The notes under the pieces: generated by a model
Databases searched by the model: none
What the model was told of the DNA's origin: nothing
What the model saw: only the letters and a program-made list of their open reading frames with translations
Shown here: positions 20,097 to 30,205 of the stretch, piece after piece
How the letters are laid out: each line of letters starts with the position of its first letter
Numbering within the stretch: position 1 is the stretch's first letter
Virus record (IMG/VR): IMGVR_UViG_3300023281_001375
Span: 1-34,302 of that record
Direction: 5' to 3' (one strand)
DNA length: 34,302 nucleotides
Origin: a virus
Position numbers and translations under genes: made by a program

Positions 20097-23000
20097 ATGG
20101 TCGCACCTTTGACGGCGACCGGGTTGGGAGTGAACCCGTATGCTACCGGTCAGCCGGTAGGCGTTTCAATCTCTTCCGCCCCCAGCACGCCAACTCTCAT
20201 ATCCAATACGATCTCGGGTGTCACCACCGCCCTCGATCAGCTACCAATATTGAACCCGTTCGTGACGGGCAACCTCATGAACCAGCAGGCCCTGCTCATA
20301 GCAGCCCCTGAGATTTTGGCGACGACTAATACGCCGGCAGCAGGGTTCATGAACGAAGGCATAGGCGGCGAAGTCCTAGGAGCGTTAGTAGGTATCACTG
20401 CGACTTCGGGTACGCTCAGGGCGTATGCGTCCGTTTCGGACATGCTCGACCAAGAAGAAGGGTCACGCGCATTCTGGGACGAATTCGGCAAGTCTCTCCG
20501 CTCGCAAGAACGTGACGTCATATCGTCGCTGCTTATGCCGCTCAGTCATGATAAACGGAACAACGCTTCCGCCCTGTTCGTAGAATACTTGCGGAATCAG
20601 AAGATCGACACTGAAGAGGACCGCGACGACTTCCTTTTGTTCGTGTACAATGTTACGGCTAAAGGCGAAGAAGATATGCGGTCGGAAGCTTCCGGGTTCG
20701 GAAGGTTCGGAGCCATGTTGGCCGCACCCTACAGGGCCGTCGAAGGTGCGGTGTCCCGCCTGTGGGCCTCGTCTGCCGGTCCCGAAGATTACGCTCACCG
20801 ACAATACTTTACCATCGGACAGAACGCCGCGATCACTCTCGGCGTTGACCCATCAGACGAAACGGCATGGCGAAACACGTCAGGCGCAATCGACTTCGCT
20901 GCCAACCTGTCGCCCCTCGACCCCATCAACGCCGTCGCCGGTTTCATGACCGGCATCAAAGCAGCCAGGTCCATCCCCCGCCTCGAACAGTACGGCCGTG
21001 TCCGTTCATTCTTTCAGATAGGCAGGACAGCCCAAGGTCACATGCCGATCATGTCGAGAGGCATAACTTCCCGATTCGCATTCTCAATGTTCTCGAAAAA
21101 CTTAGATGACCTCAGCCGTTCGGGCAGGTCGATGGCGACGTGGGCTAGGATGGCGAAGATCGACAACCTTGGTCAGCTCATGGACGAGTTCCCCGAACTC
21201 CAACCTGTCATAGCTACTCTCGGCGAGTCTATCGTCAAGTCCGAAAACCCTGAACATATTCGAGAGACTATCGTCGCCGCAATGACCGGCAAACTTGCCG
21301 AAGCGGACGATGCAGCTCAAGCTCTCCGCGTGAATGCCCTGGCGGGCGACTACGACGAGTCTATAGCCGCTTTCGACAGGGCGACACGTCAGGCCGCCGA
21401 AGATGGACGTATCGGTATCGGCTCGTTGGATTCGGGCATCCATCCGATGACCGGGGCCGTATACGATATCGGTGAAGAAGGTTCGAAAGTTCTCACTAAG
21501 ACCACTGCGAACGGCGACGGAGCGCAGAAGCTCGCCACCCGTGTTGACATGGAAACGGCAGTCCTCGACCAAGAAGGGCTCGCCCAAGCGGTACAATGGC
21601 TCGCCAAACAAGACGACACAGCCGCCCAGGCAGTGGCAGCACGACTGACAAACAGGGGCACCTCCTCCGCAGGAGACCTCGCAGGCGACATCGGAGTTTT
21701 CGTAGACGACATAGACGACCTCAACGCTGGCCGCATGGTCATGGAAGGACTCAGCGAAGACGAAATCGTATGGCTCGAAAGGTACCTGGCATCAACCGGC
21801 AAACAGGCCCTCGAAGGCTCAGACGGGATAATCCTCACCGCACAGGGCAGACGAATGAGCATTCAAGCGGCAGACATCGCAGATGCTGTCCCGATGGAGA
21901 AAGTGCTCCGCGGAGAGAAACTGAACGCCGTCCGTGCGACCGCACTCCACACCCGTGCCAAATCGGCCAACCCGCAAGCATGGGTCATCACCAACCTGCC
22001 GCAGAACCGTACCGGAATCGGATCTCTCATCCGTGGACCGTGGAAACCGCACGCTCAGGGCGACGTCAAAACGTGGGGCTCCTATTTCCGCCGTAACATC
22101 TCTTCGGCTTTCAAACCTGGCGCCCCTCGGGCGATCAAACTCACCCATGCGGCCGAAGGCGCCGAAGACCTCAACCGGTTCCTCACCCGTGCCGGCGTCA
22201 GCCGCAACCAAAGGCAGACGTTCGTACACAGGTTCGTCCAGTCAGACACTTCTGAACGTATAGATGTCATCAACGACGCGATGCGCCACATCGGCGAAGA
22301 AGCAGGACATCCGCTGCTCGAAAATGGGCTCGTGAACTGGTCTACGAAGGATGGCGCTGCGAAGTATATACTCGACGGCGACGGCAACGAAGTGGCAATG
22401 GTGGCATCGTCTCGTGTGGGAGCAGAGGGCAAGGTGGCCGTGCCGCTCACAAGAGCTCACCTGGCCGAGTCGTTCCCGCTGCCCGGAGACGACTTCTTCC
22501 GCATGCTCAACCGGTTCCAAACCTCACAATCCTCCAAGACTCTGACCTTCTCGAAGGGCCTGTTGGGGGGTACCCGCACCCGCCGTGCTGAGATTGGTAG
22601 GCGGCTCCGCCGCCAGTACGAACGTCGGGCAGGCGAGTCCGCTAGGAAACTGACCGACGAAGACCTCGTTCATCTCGCATACGCGGACGTGGTTGGCGGA
22701 GCCGCAGGCCGACAGAACGGCCTAGGGGCCATGTCGCAGGTCCGTCAGGTAGCTTCTGCCGGCTGGCGTGGAGCGACACGGACGTTTTCGATTGCCATGC
22801 TCGCTTTCCGCCCGTTCGCATGGGCGGGCCGTGTCCTCTTGGAAGAGACGATCCGTGCTGAGTCCATGTCGCAGGTGTCAGTCCTTTCACGTCCGGGCAT
22901 GTATGTTAGCGCCCTGTGGGACGCCCACGGTTCACGCCATTACGCTTCCCGTGTTGGGAAACAGATCGACGCCGTAGGGTCGATTGTCGATAATGCGTTC

Positions 23001-26000
23001 GCTAACACGTCACGTAATGTGGCGGGGGCACTTGCCGCGGGTGAAGAGCTCATACCGGGTTTCAAGGCGTTGGCGGAAGCTGAAGGCATTCTGAGCAACC
23101 CTCGCGCCATGCAAGACCTTGCAGGGCATCTCCTCGCCAAAGAACTTACGGGGGGAGGGGCGCTTAAGCTGGACGACGTGGGCGCTATCGGAGCGCGAGT
23201 TCTACGCCGTAGAGACCGCATCACTACTTCTGCTGCTCGCATGGAGAAGAGGGGCCTGACGCCCCACATGGACGTTTCAATGGACGTCCCCGAAATGCTC
23301 AACCGGTCCCTCGTCTCCGACTTCTATCGGGAGTCTAACGGGGCGCACGATACGGTGCATTGGGCGCCTAACATGTCGGGTCCCGCCCTCGAAGCCTATT
23401 CGAGAGGTTGGGGTCGTGCGGTCCATCAAGTGCTCGATGACGGTCAGGACGCGCCGATGTGGGCGCTCCGCCGGCTACGAGACAAGACGCGGGGCGGCTC
23501 TGTGCAAGTCGGTAACCGGGCACAGGACTTTATCGCTTCGCCTACGTTCCGTGATCTTCGCCGAAATATTGAACGGGTAGCACGAGATTACGAATGGGAA
23601 GAGCTCGGCGATACGGTGGCGATGGTCGAACGGTACTTCGATGAGATTATCGAACCTCACGTTGAGAACCTTTTCTCTCCGCTTATCAGCGGCGACAGCC
23701 GCCTCATGCAGCTCGATTCGATCATCGACCAGAAGGCCCTAACTCAGACTGCGGGTGGTAACACCCGGCAGATACGACATTCTTCGGGCAACCGGTATGA
23801 GTCGTTCCAGAAGGAAGTCCTCGAATTGGTCACGGACGCCCAGGTTGAGGGCGTCCAATTCCCCAATGCCATAGCGACAGTTCTCGATCCAAGGTTCGGC
23901 CGGCGGGACGACCTGAACCTGTTCAACAAGGCCATCAACGGGACTCTACAGATTTTCGGTGAGACACTTACCCAGCGGATGCACCGTCAGCCAGGATTCA
24001 TCGTCCAGAACCAACGGTACTTCAACCATTACCGCGGTCTGGGCATGTCTGCCGAAGTGGCTTCTGACCTCGCCAGGGAGATGGCTTGGAAACGAATCAA
24101 CTACGTATATTTCAACCAGGCGGAGATCCCCCGGTTCCTCCGGTCGATGAACGATGTGTCGCCGTTCTTCTCAGCCATGTGGGAAGTGGCTTCTACGTGG
24201 ATGTACAAGATCCCGATGGAGAACGGCGGGCTCGGCATGGGCCATGCGTTCATGCTCCGCAAACTTGACCGCGTATTCGACGGGTTCCGCAACGTGGGCT
24301 TGATAGAAGAGGGCGACCCTGACGCCTCCGGTGACCGACCCATGCAACTGGTGTTAGACCCTGACGCCCCCCTGCCTGCCTCACGTTGGGCGGCAGCAGT
24401 CGCCAGGTCACCGTTCAAAGTGATAGAGCATCTGTCGTCGCTGACAGGTCTGCTCCGCACCGACGATGACCCGATGACAGCAGAGGACGAGTCTGGTGGG
24501 CTTAACCTTCTCGCCAATGCTAAGGACGAGTGGCGTATCTCTATCGGTAACCCGATGAACCCGAACTCAAGGGGTGTCCTTTCAACGATGCAGTTGGGTG
24601 TCGGAGGTCAGCCGATCATACAGCCTGTCATAGCACGGATACAGAACAGACTGCCGTTTATGGCAGATAACCGTATCTCCGATACCGAATCGGAAACGAT
24701 GACAGCCTACTTCGCCCGTAACGAAGTGACCAACGAATCTGCGGTTCTCAGATGGAACGAAGACCTCCTCATTGAAGAGCTCGGTGATGAAGTGTACCGT
24801 CGCATGGTTGACGGGTCGCTCGACCCGATCCTCCCTGCCGGCCTCCAACTGCAACTCCCCGGTACATCCCTCATCAAGACCCTCACCGACCGTATCATCT
24901 TCCCATTTGAACGGGTAGAGACCACAACCGATGTCATGTGGGCTTACGTCCCCGACGTCTACAATCATCTGTTCCGCAGCATGGGCCTTTGGTTGGATGA
25001 TGGCGACGGTGAGGGCGGGTTCATGCCGATGGCGTTCGACGCGCCATCACAGTTCGCTATGGAAACGGAAACAGGATCTCAGTTGGCGCAGCTCGAAGCC
25101 AACGAAGGGCTCCTCTCACAGTTGGAGCTCGAATCTCAGCAACTCGCCTACCTCGCATCACAGATCGGCATATCGCAGGAAGACCTGGCGAAAATCGCCA
25201 ACCCAGCCGACCCGCGAGTCGTAGAGTATCAAGAGCAGCAGCGGAGAATCGAAGAGAAAGTCCAGATGATTCTCACCCGTGCCACCGACAACGCTGCGGG
25301 GACGATGCTCACAAGGTTCCTTATGGGCATGGTCATGCCCGCCACCCCCAGGTTCAAAAACTTTGAGGACGACATGCGGAGCGACTTCTACGTGGCCCGC
25401 GAATGGGCGGAAGCCGGCGATGCCCGCTATGCTCCCGGTCAGGCTGGCGAGTGGAAACCCGGACAGTATGTTGGGGCGCCAAAGGTCAGAACCAAAGAGG
25501 ATCTTATCAGGTTCGGCGCTACGGTCGAACGGTTCCTTGAAGACCCTTCCGGGTCGGCTTCGAAAGCATGGTTCAGGGAGAACTATCCTGGCGTTTACGC
25601 CTCGCTGCTGGGCCGGTCGTTCTGGGCTGGACTGGGTGAGCCTCCAGAGTTTACGTCGATTGACGAACATTTCCAACAGATCGAAGAGGGCCTGGTCGAA
25701 GCCTATTCGCCTGGCGTCCAATTGCAACGGATTCAGCGGTTCGGCGTGTCGGCCGACTTGGAGATAGCGTTGGCGGAAACGTTCGGTAACGTCCCTACGA
25801 CCTCTGCTGTGTCTATCCTTTGGAACCAACGCGACTATAAGGCGCTGAAAGACAAGGCTAACGAACGTTACGACGTGTTGGACACGATGGACGACATGTT
25901 CAACGACAGCGAGTACCAGCATCATCGCAACACTGCCTTCGAGGAAGAGGATTCGCTGACGATCCTTCAGGAGAAACGCCGGCAGATGGACATGTATTTG

Positions 26001-26993
26001 GATTCGGTTGACGAGATCCTGACTGCTATCGACACGTTAGATTTGGACCCGCAGAAAGAACGGGAACTGAATGCAGCGTTAGGTAATTTCTCTAGAAAGA
26101 TCCGTAACGGTTTGACCGCGTTGCGGGCAGACACAGATTTCAAACAGAACGACCGGGACAGGCTCCTGTCAATGTATTATGAGGAAGTGGTGACGCCATA
26201 TTATGAGCGTCTGTCCGTCATGTACGATGCGGCGTTCGACGCCGATTCTTCAACTACCCGCACACAGGTCTTTGAGGAGATCCGCCAGTTCAAGAACGCA
26301 GCATATATCAACTCGCCTCAGATGGCTGGCCTGAACGTCCCGTCCGAACAGGAACGCTATTGGAATTCTCTGTCGGTTGAGCAGCAGCAGCAGCGGATCG
26401 AGAAGTCTATCGGTCAGCCGCCTAACTGGCAGTCTCAGCATCTGATCGACCGGACGGTCGAGAAGTACCCGGATGCGGCACAGTATTTGCCGACGACGGA
26501 ACGTGAGATGAGTCCCCATTTGGAAGCGGCCCGCGTCAAAGCGGAGGCGGCGGCTTTGAACCGTTCGTTGAATCCGATTACGGGTGAGCTGATGTTGACG
26601 ACGGGGGACCGTAACAAGATTTACAAGCAGGCGGATGAGCGGCTGCGGGAGATACTGCATGAGACCGGCCGCGGGTCTGAGGCATGGTATTTGGATGCAC
26701 AGCCGATCCAGCGGCTGTCGGTTGTCGGCGCTTTGCCAGGCATTTTGGAGCCTGCCGTTGAGGGTGTGAATGCGATCATGGGACATTTGGAAGCGGTCGA
26801 TAAGGGCCCGAAGTCTGAGCTGGGTCAGCAGTTGTTCCTCATGTTGAGGAACCAGGAGACGGAACGGTGGGGTCAGGATGCCCGCGTGAGGGAAGCTTAC
26901 AAGTATCTTGGTATCAACATGTACGACGAGTCGTATGTGCCGGCCGTGCTGGCCCGGCTGTTCTATGGTGATTCGTTCGGAAGCTTAGGGTAA
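20097..26993 (+). CDS. Giant internal virion / DNA-ejection-type protein, 2298 aa
   Basis: ATG 20097 is used because AAGGAC lies upstream and the earlier ATG 20058 sits inside the preceding gene. The protein is mostly helical. A hydrophobic segment near residues 890-910 (FSIAMLAFRPFAWAGRVLLEE) and another near 1340-1375 (VSPFFSAMWEVASTWMY) may be amphipathic or membrane-active. Charged helical and Gln-rich coiled-coil parts fill residues 1670-1730 and 1930-2120. No polymerase, lysozyme or protease motif was found. Its place between portal and capsid genes and its size fit internal virion proteins that are ejected with DNA in podo-like phages. Function is inferred from context. Confidence 0.7.
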   Translation: MVAPLTATGLGVNPYATGQPVGVSISSAPSTPTLISNTISGVTTALDQLPILNPFVTGNLMNQQALLIAAPEILATTNTPAAGFMNEGIGGEVLGALVGITATSGTLRAYASVSDMLDQEEGSRAFWDEFGKSLRSQERDVISSLLMPLSHDKRNNASALFVEYLRNQKIDTEEDRDDFLLFVYNVTAKGEEDMRSEASGFGRFGAMLAAPYRAVEGAVSRLWASSAGPEDYAHRQYFTIGQNAAITLGVDPSDETAWRNTSGAIDFAANLSPLDPINAVAGFMTGIKAARSIPRLEQYGRVRSFFQIGRTAQGHMPIMSRGITSRFAFSMFSKNLDDLSRSGRSMATWARMAKIDNLGQLMDEFPELQPVIATLGESIVKSENPEHIRETIVAAMTGKLAEADDAAQALRVNALAGDYDESIAAFDRATRQAAEDGRIGIGSLDSGIHPMTGAVYDIGEEGSKVLTKTTANGDGAQKLATRVDMETAVLDQEGLAQAVQWLAKQDDTAAQAVAARLTNRGTSSAGDLAGDIGVFVDDIDDLNAGRMVMEGLSEDEIVWLERYLASTGKQALEGSDGIILTAQGRRMSIQAADIADAVPMEKVLRGEKLNAVRATALHTRAKSANPQAWVITNLPQNRTGIGSLIRGPWKPHAQGDVKTWGSYFRRNISSAFKPGAPRAIKLTHAAEGAEDLNRFLTRAGVSRNQRQTFVHRFVQSDTSERIDVINDAMRHIGEEAGHPLLENGLVNWSTKDGAAKYILDGDGNEVAMVASSRVGAEGKVAVPLTRAHLAESFPLPGDDFFRMLNRFQTSQSSKTLTFSKGLLGGTRTRRAEIGRRLRRQYERRAGESARKLTDEDLVHLAYADVVGGAAGRQNGLGAMSQVRQVASAGWRGATRTFSIAMLAFRPFAWAGRVLLEETIRAESMSQVSVLSRPGMYVSALWDAHGSRHYASRVGKQIDAVGSIVDNAFANTSRNVAGALAAGEELIPGFKALAEAEGILSNPRAMQDLAGHLLAKELTGGGALKLDDVGAIGARVLRRRDRITTSAARMEKRGLTPHMDVSMDVPEMLNRSLVSDFYRESNGAHDTVHWAPNMSGPALEAYSRGWGRAVHQVLDDGQDAPMWALRRLRDKTRGGSVQVGNRAQDFIASPTFRDLRRNIERVARDYEWEELGDTVAMVERYFDEIIEPHVENLFSPLISGDSRLMQLDSIIDQKALTQTAGGNTRQIRHSSGNRYESFQKEVLELVTDAQVEGVQFPNAIATVLDPRFGRRDDLNLFNKAINGTLQIFGETLTQRMHRQPGFIVQNQRYFNHYRGLGMSAEVASDLAREMAWKRINYVYFNQAEIPRFLRSMNDVSPFFSAMWEVASTWMYKIPMENGGLGMGHAFMLRKLDRVFDGFRNVGLIEEGDPDASGDRPMQLVLDPDAPLPASRWAAAVARSPFKVIEHLSSLTGLLRTDDDPMTAEDESGGLNLLANAKDEWRISIGNPMNPNSRGVLSTMQLGVGGQPIIQPVIARIQNRLPFMADNRISDTESETMTAYFARNEVTNESAVLRWNEDLLIEELGDEVYRRMVDGSLDPILPAGLQLQLPGTSLIKTLTDRIIFPFERVETTTDVMWAYVPDVYNHLFRSMGLWLDDGDGEGGFMPMAFDAPSQFAMETETGSQLAQLEANEGLLSQLELESQQLAYLASQIGISQEDLAKIANPADPRVVEYQEQQRRIEEKVQMILTRATDNAAGTMLTRFLMGMVMPATPRFKNFEDDMRSDFYVAREWAEAGDARYAPGQAGEWKPGQYVGAPKVRTKEDLIRFGATVERFLEDPSGSASKAWFRENYPGVYASLLGRSFWAGLGEPPEFTSIDEHFQQIEEGLVEAYSPGVQLQRIQRFGVSADLEIALAETFGNVPTTSAVSILWNQRDYKALKDKANERYDVLDTMDDMFNDSEYQHHRNTAFEEEDSLTILQEKRRQMDMYLDSVDEILTAIDTLDLDPQKERELNAALGNFSRKIRNGLTALRADTDFKQNDRDRLLSMYYEEVVTPYYERLSVMYDAAFDADSSTTRTQVFEEIRQFKNAAYINSPQMAGLNVPSEQERYWNSLSVEQQQQRIEKSIGQPPNWQSQHLIDRTVEKYPDAAQYLPTTEREMSPHLEAARVKAEAAALNRSLNPITGELMLTTGDRNKIYKQADERLREILHETGRGSEAWYLDAQPIQRLSVVGALPGILEPAVEGVNAIMGHLEAVDKGPKSELGQQLFLMLRNQETERWGQDARVREAYKYLGINMYDESYVPAVLARLFYGDSFGSLG

Positions 26994-27014
26994 ATGAGAG
27001 TGTTGGAGTAAGTA

Positions 27015-28526
27015 ATGCCTTACATGATGCCGCCTGGCGGCGACGAACCCGTTTACGTACCACCCGAACAGGTGGAAGCTCGTGAGAGTGTCGGTTGGAC
27101 GATTACCGATGCTCCTCGTGGCAGCCGGGTGCCGAAGAGGGGCGCCGAGTCTTCGGTTGTTCCTAAAGAACCAGAAGAGCCCATAGGGTTCGGAGGATTA
27201 GATCCGGCTGCCTTAACAGAAGAAGAACTGATGGGCCTCTACCCTGAGGGTACGGCTTTTGTCGATCCTGCAACGGGCGCACAGGTTATGGTCGATCCCG
27301 ACCATTACGGCTATTGGCTGAACGAAGGGTTCGTGGCGGCTGAACCGTTCTATGATAGCGGCCAGTGGATGAACCCCCCAGGGTCACACAGGTATGTGTG
27401 GGTTCCCAATCAGCAAGTCGGCGCTGCCCTGCGTGGAGAGCAGGTCACGCTTGACCCTACACAGTCGTTGGGTTTGGGTTCTGGTATCAATCAGGGCCCT
27501 GTCACTGGACGTTGGAGACAGGCTGCTGGTACGCAGCCGGCGCCGGGCGTCAAAGAAGATATCGAAGCCAGACCTGATATCACCGGGTTCGATTCGTTCT
27601 ACTCTGTTTTCCATACTACCTTGGCTTTAGACGAAGACGGCTTCCCGATATACAATCAAGAGACCGGCCTTTATGAGCGGACGGCAGAGTCCCGCGGGTT
27701 CGAAGACCTGTGGCAGACGCTAATCGAACGCGACCCGCAGACGCAAACTTGGTCAACGGGCAACACCCGAACGGGTTCGGCTCTAGACCTATTGTTGGAC
27801 GGGACGGAAGAACAAGGTATTACCCGCCCGGAGTATTTGATAGATGAAGAGGGTCGCGGCTCTGGCCGGCGTCAAGACCCCACTCAACGGGACACTGGCG
27901 GTACGGGAACGAAAGGTCAGGTTGTAGAAGGGGAGTCAACGTTCGGTTACGCTGCCCCTCCTCGGATGGTCCGCGAACAACAAGCCATCCAAGACAAAAA
28001 AGACAAAGACTTCATCGACAAACAGACCAAAGAAGCCGAGCAGGGAACTGGCCGTACCCGCGCACCCTACCAGGGTGTAGACGACCGTGAGGTCGATGAC
28101 GCCATCGGACAGCTCATGATGAACATGATCGGCAACAAAGACACTGCCCGCATCAAGATGCTGCGTGAAGCTTACAAGTCGGCCCATCGGAAAAACTATG
28201 ACCAGCCCGGACAGTACACGTCCCCCGCCGAAGAAGTCAAAGAAGTCATCCGCGGATACTCAGAATATAAGACCATCCACAAGCTCCGTCCCGACGACAT
28301 CGAAGACGACCAGTGGCTGCCCTCTTACAGAGGAGCACTCGCTAATGCTGGTCTACACCAGGCTGATGTGGGGGCTGCCTCTATCGACCTCGCTACGGCT
28401 GGCGCATCAGGAGATGCGGTCGCTGGAAATGCTGAAGGCCGTCAGACGGTTGCGGGCCGACGTTCAGTCGCACTCGTTGACCGGTTCAGAGATGCGGCGT
28501 CAGCCGCCGGAAGGCTGGTGAGATAA
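27015..28526 (+). CDS. Probable virion protein, 503 aa
   Basis: ATG 27015 has TTGGAG about six bases upstream. The product begins MPYMMPPGGDEPVYVPPEQV and has a Pro/Gly-rich acidic front, a mixed central part (DHYGYWLNEGFVAAEPFYDS), a charged helical segment (IQDKKDKDFIDKQTKEAEQ) and an Ala-rich C-terminus. No family is recognised. Position between the giant protein and the scaffold suggests an internal or neck protein. Its stop overlaps the next ATG. Confidence 0.65.
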   Translation: MPYMMPPGGDEPVYVPPEQVEARESVGWTITDAPRGSRVPKRGAESSVVPKEPEEPIGFGGLDPAALTEEELMGLYPEGTAFVDPATGAQVMVDPDHYGYWLNEGFVAAEPFYDSGQWMNPPGSHRYVWVPNQQVGAALRGEQVTLDPTQSLGLGSGINQGPVTGRWRQAAGTQPAPGVKEDIEARPDITGFDSFYSVFHTTLALDEDGFPIYNQETGLYERTAESRGFEDLWQTLIERDPQTQTWSTGNTRTGSALDLLLDGTEEQGITRPEYLIDEEGRGSGRRQDPTQRDTGGTGTKGQVVEGESTFGYAAPPRMVREQQAIQDKKDKDFIDKQTKEAEQGTGRTRAPYQGVDDREVDDAIGQLMMNMIGNKDTARIKMLREAYKSAHRKNYDQPGQYTSPAEEVKEVIRGYSEYKTIHKLRPDDIEDDQWLPSYRGALANAGLHQADVGAASIDLATAGASGDAVAGNAEGRQTVAGRRSVALVDRFRDAASAAGRLVR

Positions 28527-29938
28527 TGGGTTTGACGATTGAAGGGTTCGACGCGGACGATGTTCTAGAAGATTCGTCTATTCTCAACGCTCCGCCTCCG
28601 CCGCCTAGCGGCCGAGTGGACCCTGACACAGATCCGATCAACCCGCCTCGCGGTGGGACAGATCCTGTAGTAGATCCTGTAGTAGATCCCGTGGTGGAAG
28701 AAGAGGTAGCCGCCGTGGAGGCGCCCGTAGATGAGTCTCCTGCCATACCTTCTGATGGTGCCGGCACCGGCATCCTGGGCGGTGGCACGCTGACCCTCAT
28801 CAAACGCAAGGACGCAGACGACGTGTGGGTCCAATCCTACGAGTACCCTGCCGGTTCGGGCAGATTCTACACGTACACGTATGACAGCATCGAACAAGTA
28901 CAGCAGGTCCACGGCGACAACTTTCTCACCGAGACGTCTTTCGAACAGCAGACAGAAGAGTGGTACAATTCGGCTGACGTGTTTGTCACCGATTCTGCCG
29001 GCACCCTGATCGGAATGACCGGTTCCCTCCAGGTGATGATTGACGAGGCAGTACGCCAGTCTGCTACCGAACTGGGGATAACAGATCCTACCGTGTTGGG
29101 CAAGTTCTACAATGACCCTGAGATACAGGCCCTGTTGGGGTCTGCTGCCGTGTTCGGCTGGTCTGCCGAGTTCATACAGGGTGAGGTTCGTAATACGAGC
29201 TTCTATCAGGATGTGCTGTATCCTGGTATCGACAACTTTTTCGGTTCGTCGGCTGACCCTGAGGGCGAGTATTTGACTTATGTGAACAACGTGTCTCCCT
29301 GGTTGGAGGCGTTGGGTTATGAGAAAGATGAGAACGGTTCGTTCTCGTCTACTATCGGCGGCATGTTGGATGATGGCATTGACGATTCAGAGTTTGTCCT
29401 GTTCGCCCCTGTCTATCAGATGGCTACTACGAACCTCGATTTCATGCATGCCCTGTCGGAGTACACGAATGCTGACGGGAACAGCATCCGTACTGAGATC
29501 ACGTTTGACGACTGGCTTGACATCATGGCTGGCAATACGAACGCCGAGTTGTCTGATCTGGTTGAGGGTGCTTCGTTGCAGTGGGCGGCAGAGCAGCAGA
29601 ACGTCACGTTGACTAGAGCTCAGATTGACGACCTAGCAGGCCAGACTGCCTTGTCGATTCAGGAGGCGCAGCAACTGTTGGGTACGGTGGCGAACCAGCT
29701 TATCGCTTTGGGCGATGAGGGGCTGCGTCAGGGCGGCCTGTCTGTGGATCATCTGTTGGCTGCCGGCGCAGGTTTGGACTTCGGTGAGATGGGTGCGGCT
29801 GAGATCAATTTGAAGGCCGGCGAGGTTGCTACCGAGTTGGGGTTGGCTGACGATCAGCAGCGGAACGTGTTCGTGGACTTCCAGGGTGGCAGGCCGACTC
29901 GTCCTGGTTTGCGCGGTTTGGCGCCTGAGGGCGGATAG
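28526..29938 (+). CDS. Probable virion protein, 470 aa, with Asp-Pro-Val repeats
   Basis: ATG 28526 overlaps the previous stop (TAATG). Residues 1-80 are Pro/Asp-rich with a short tandem DPVV repeat, then come beta-rich and helical parts. Residues 90-130 read LTLIKRKDADDVWVQSYEYP ... YTYDSIEQV, and the C-terminal half is helical and acidic (LSIQEAQQLLGTVANQLIALG). No enzymatic motif is seen. Probably an internal or minor head protein, cotranscribed with the 503-residue gene. Confidence 0.62.
   Translation: MGLTIEGFDADDVLEDSSILNAPPPPPSGRVDPDTDPINPPRGGTDPVVDPVVDPVVEEEVAAVEAPVDESPAIPSDGAGTGILGGGTLTLIKRKDADDVWVQSYEYPAGSGRFYTYTYDSIEQVQQVHGDNFLTETSFEQQTEEWYNSADVFVTDSAGTLIGMTGSLQVMIDEAVRQSATELGITDPTVLGKFYNDPEIQALLGSAAVFGWSAEFIQGEVRNTSFYQDVLYPGIDNFFGSSADPEGEYLTYVNNVSPWLEALGYEKDENGSFSSTIGGMLDDGIDDSEFVLFAPVYQMATTNLDFMHALSEYTNADGNSIRTEITFDDWLDIMAGNTNAELSDLVEGASLQWAAEQQNVTLTRAQIDDLAGQTALSIQEAQQLLGTVANQLIALGDEGLRQGGLSVDHLLAAGAGLDFGEMGAAEINLKAGEVATELGLADDQQRNVFVDFQGGRPTRPGLRGLAPEGG
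28661..28696 (+). repeat. Short 12-base tandem repeat in coding sequence
   Basis: GATCCTGTAGTA occurs twice in tandem (28661-28672 and 28673-28684), followed by a diverged copy GATCCCGTGGTG. It encodes the DPVV repeats near the N-terminus of the 470-residue protein. The copies are nearly identical at DNA level, so the expansion is probably recent. Confidence 0.75.
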
Positions 29939-29963
29939 TTCATCAACCGGCCGGTTTGATGAA
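29939..29963 (+). terminator. Hairpin after the structural gene pair
   Basis: TTCATCAA (29939-29946) pairs with TTGATGAA (29956-29963), with CC/GG pairs extending the stem inward and one bulged T. It starts at the base after the stop codon. There is no long T-run, so it may be a weak terminator or an mRNA-stabilising hairpin. Confidence 0.5.
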
Positions 29964-30009
29964 TCATAGCTATACCTTGCAGTTTCGTTCCTAAATGCAA
30001 GCAATAGCT

Positions 30010-30038
30010 TTGAACGTTGCACTTATCACATCTATAGC
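30010..30038 (+). promoter_or_regulatory. Putative promoter for scaffold and capsid genes
   Basis: TTGAAC (30010-30015), a 17-base spacer and TATAGC (30033-30038). The -10 box lies within the 5' arm of the hairpin at 30032-30051. A transcript from here would cover scaffold, capsid and decoration genes, which need high expression. Confidence 0.5.
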
Positions 30039-30051
30039 GTTACCGCTATAG
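30032..30051 (+). repeat. Perfect 8-bp hairpin overlapping the promoter
   Basis: CTATAGCG (30032-30039), loop TTAC, CGCTATAG (30044-30051), followed by TTTAG. It could be an operator for the promoter it overlaps, or a weak terminator for upstream transcription. Confidence 0.6.
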
Positions 30052-30104
30052 TTTAGCTCTCTGGGAATACGTTTCCGCTATGTAGGGTTGTGCTAGATGC
30101 GACC

Positions 30105-30124
30105 GCCGCCAGCGATATGGCGGC
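30105..30124 (+). repeat. 7-bp hairpin in the capsid leader
   Basis: GCCGCCA (30105-30111), loop GCGATA, TGGCGGC (30118-30124). It lies about 70 bases before the scaffold ribosome binding site and would be part of the leader RNA, possibly protecting the message. Confidence 0.55.
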
Positions 30125-30205
30125 AACACAGGATTCGGTCACCTAATGGCCAGACAGACCGCCAGGCTTCTCCGGCCGGGCGAGTATCTACAGGAGGTAC
30201 AACCT

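Noticed and set aside
20097-26993. Giant protein as an N4-type virion RNA polymerase
   Set aside because: I could not find the T7-like polymerase motifs, and the size and gene position differ from N4; left as internal virion protein.
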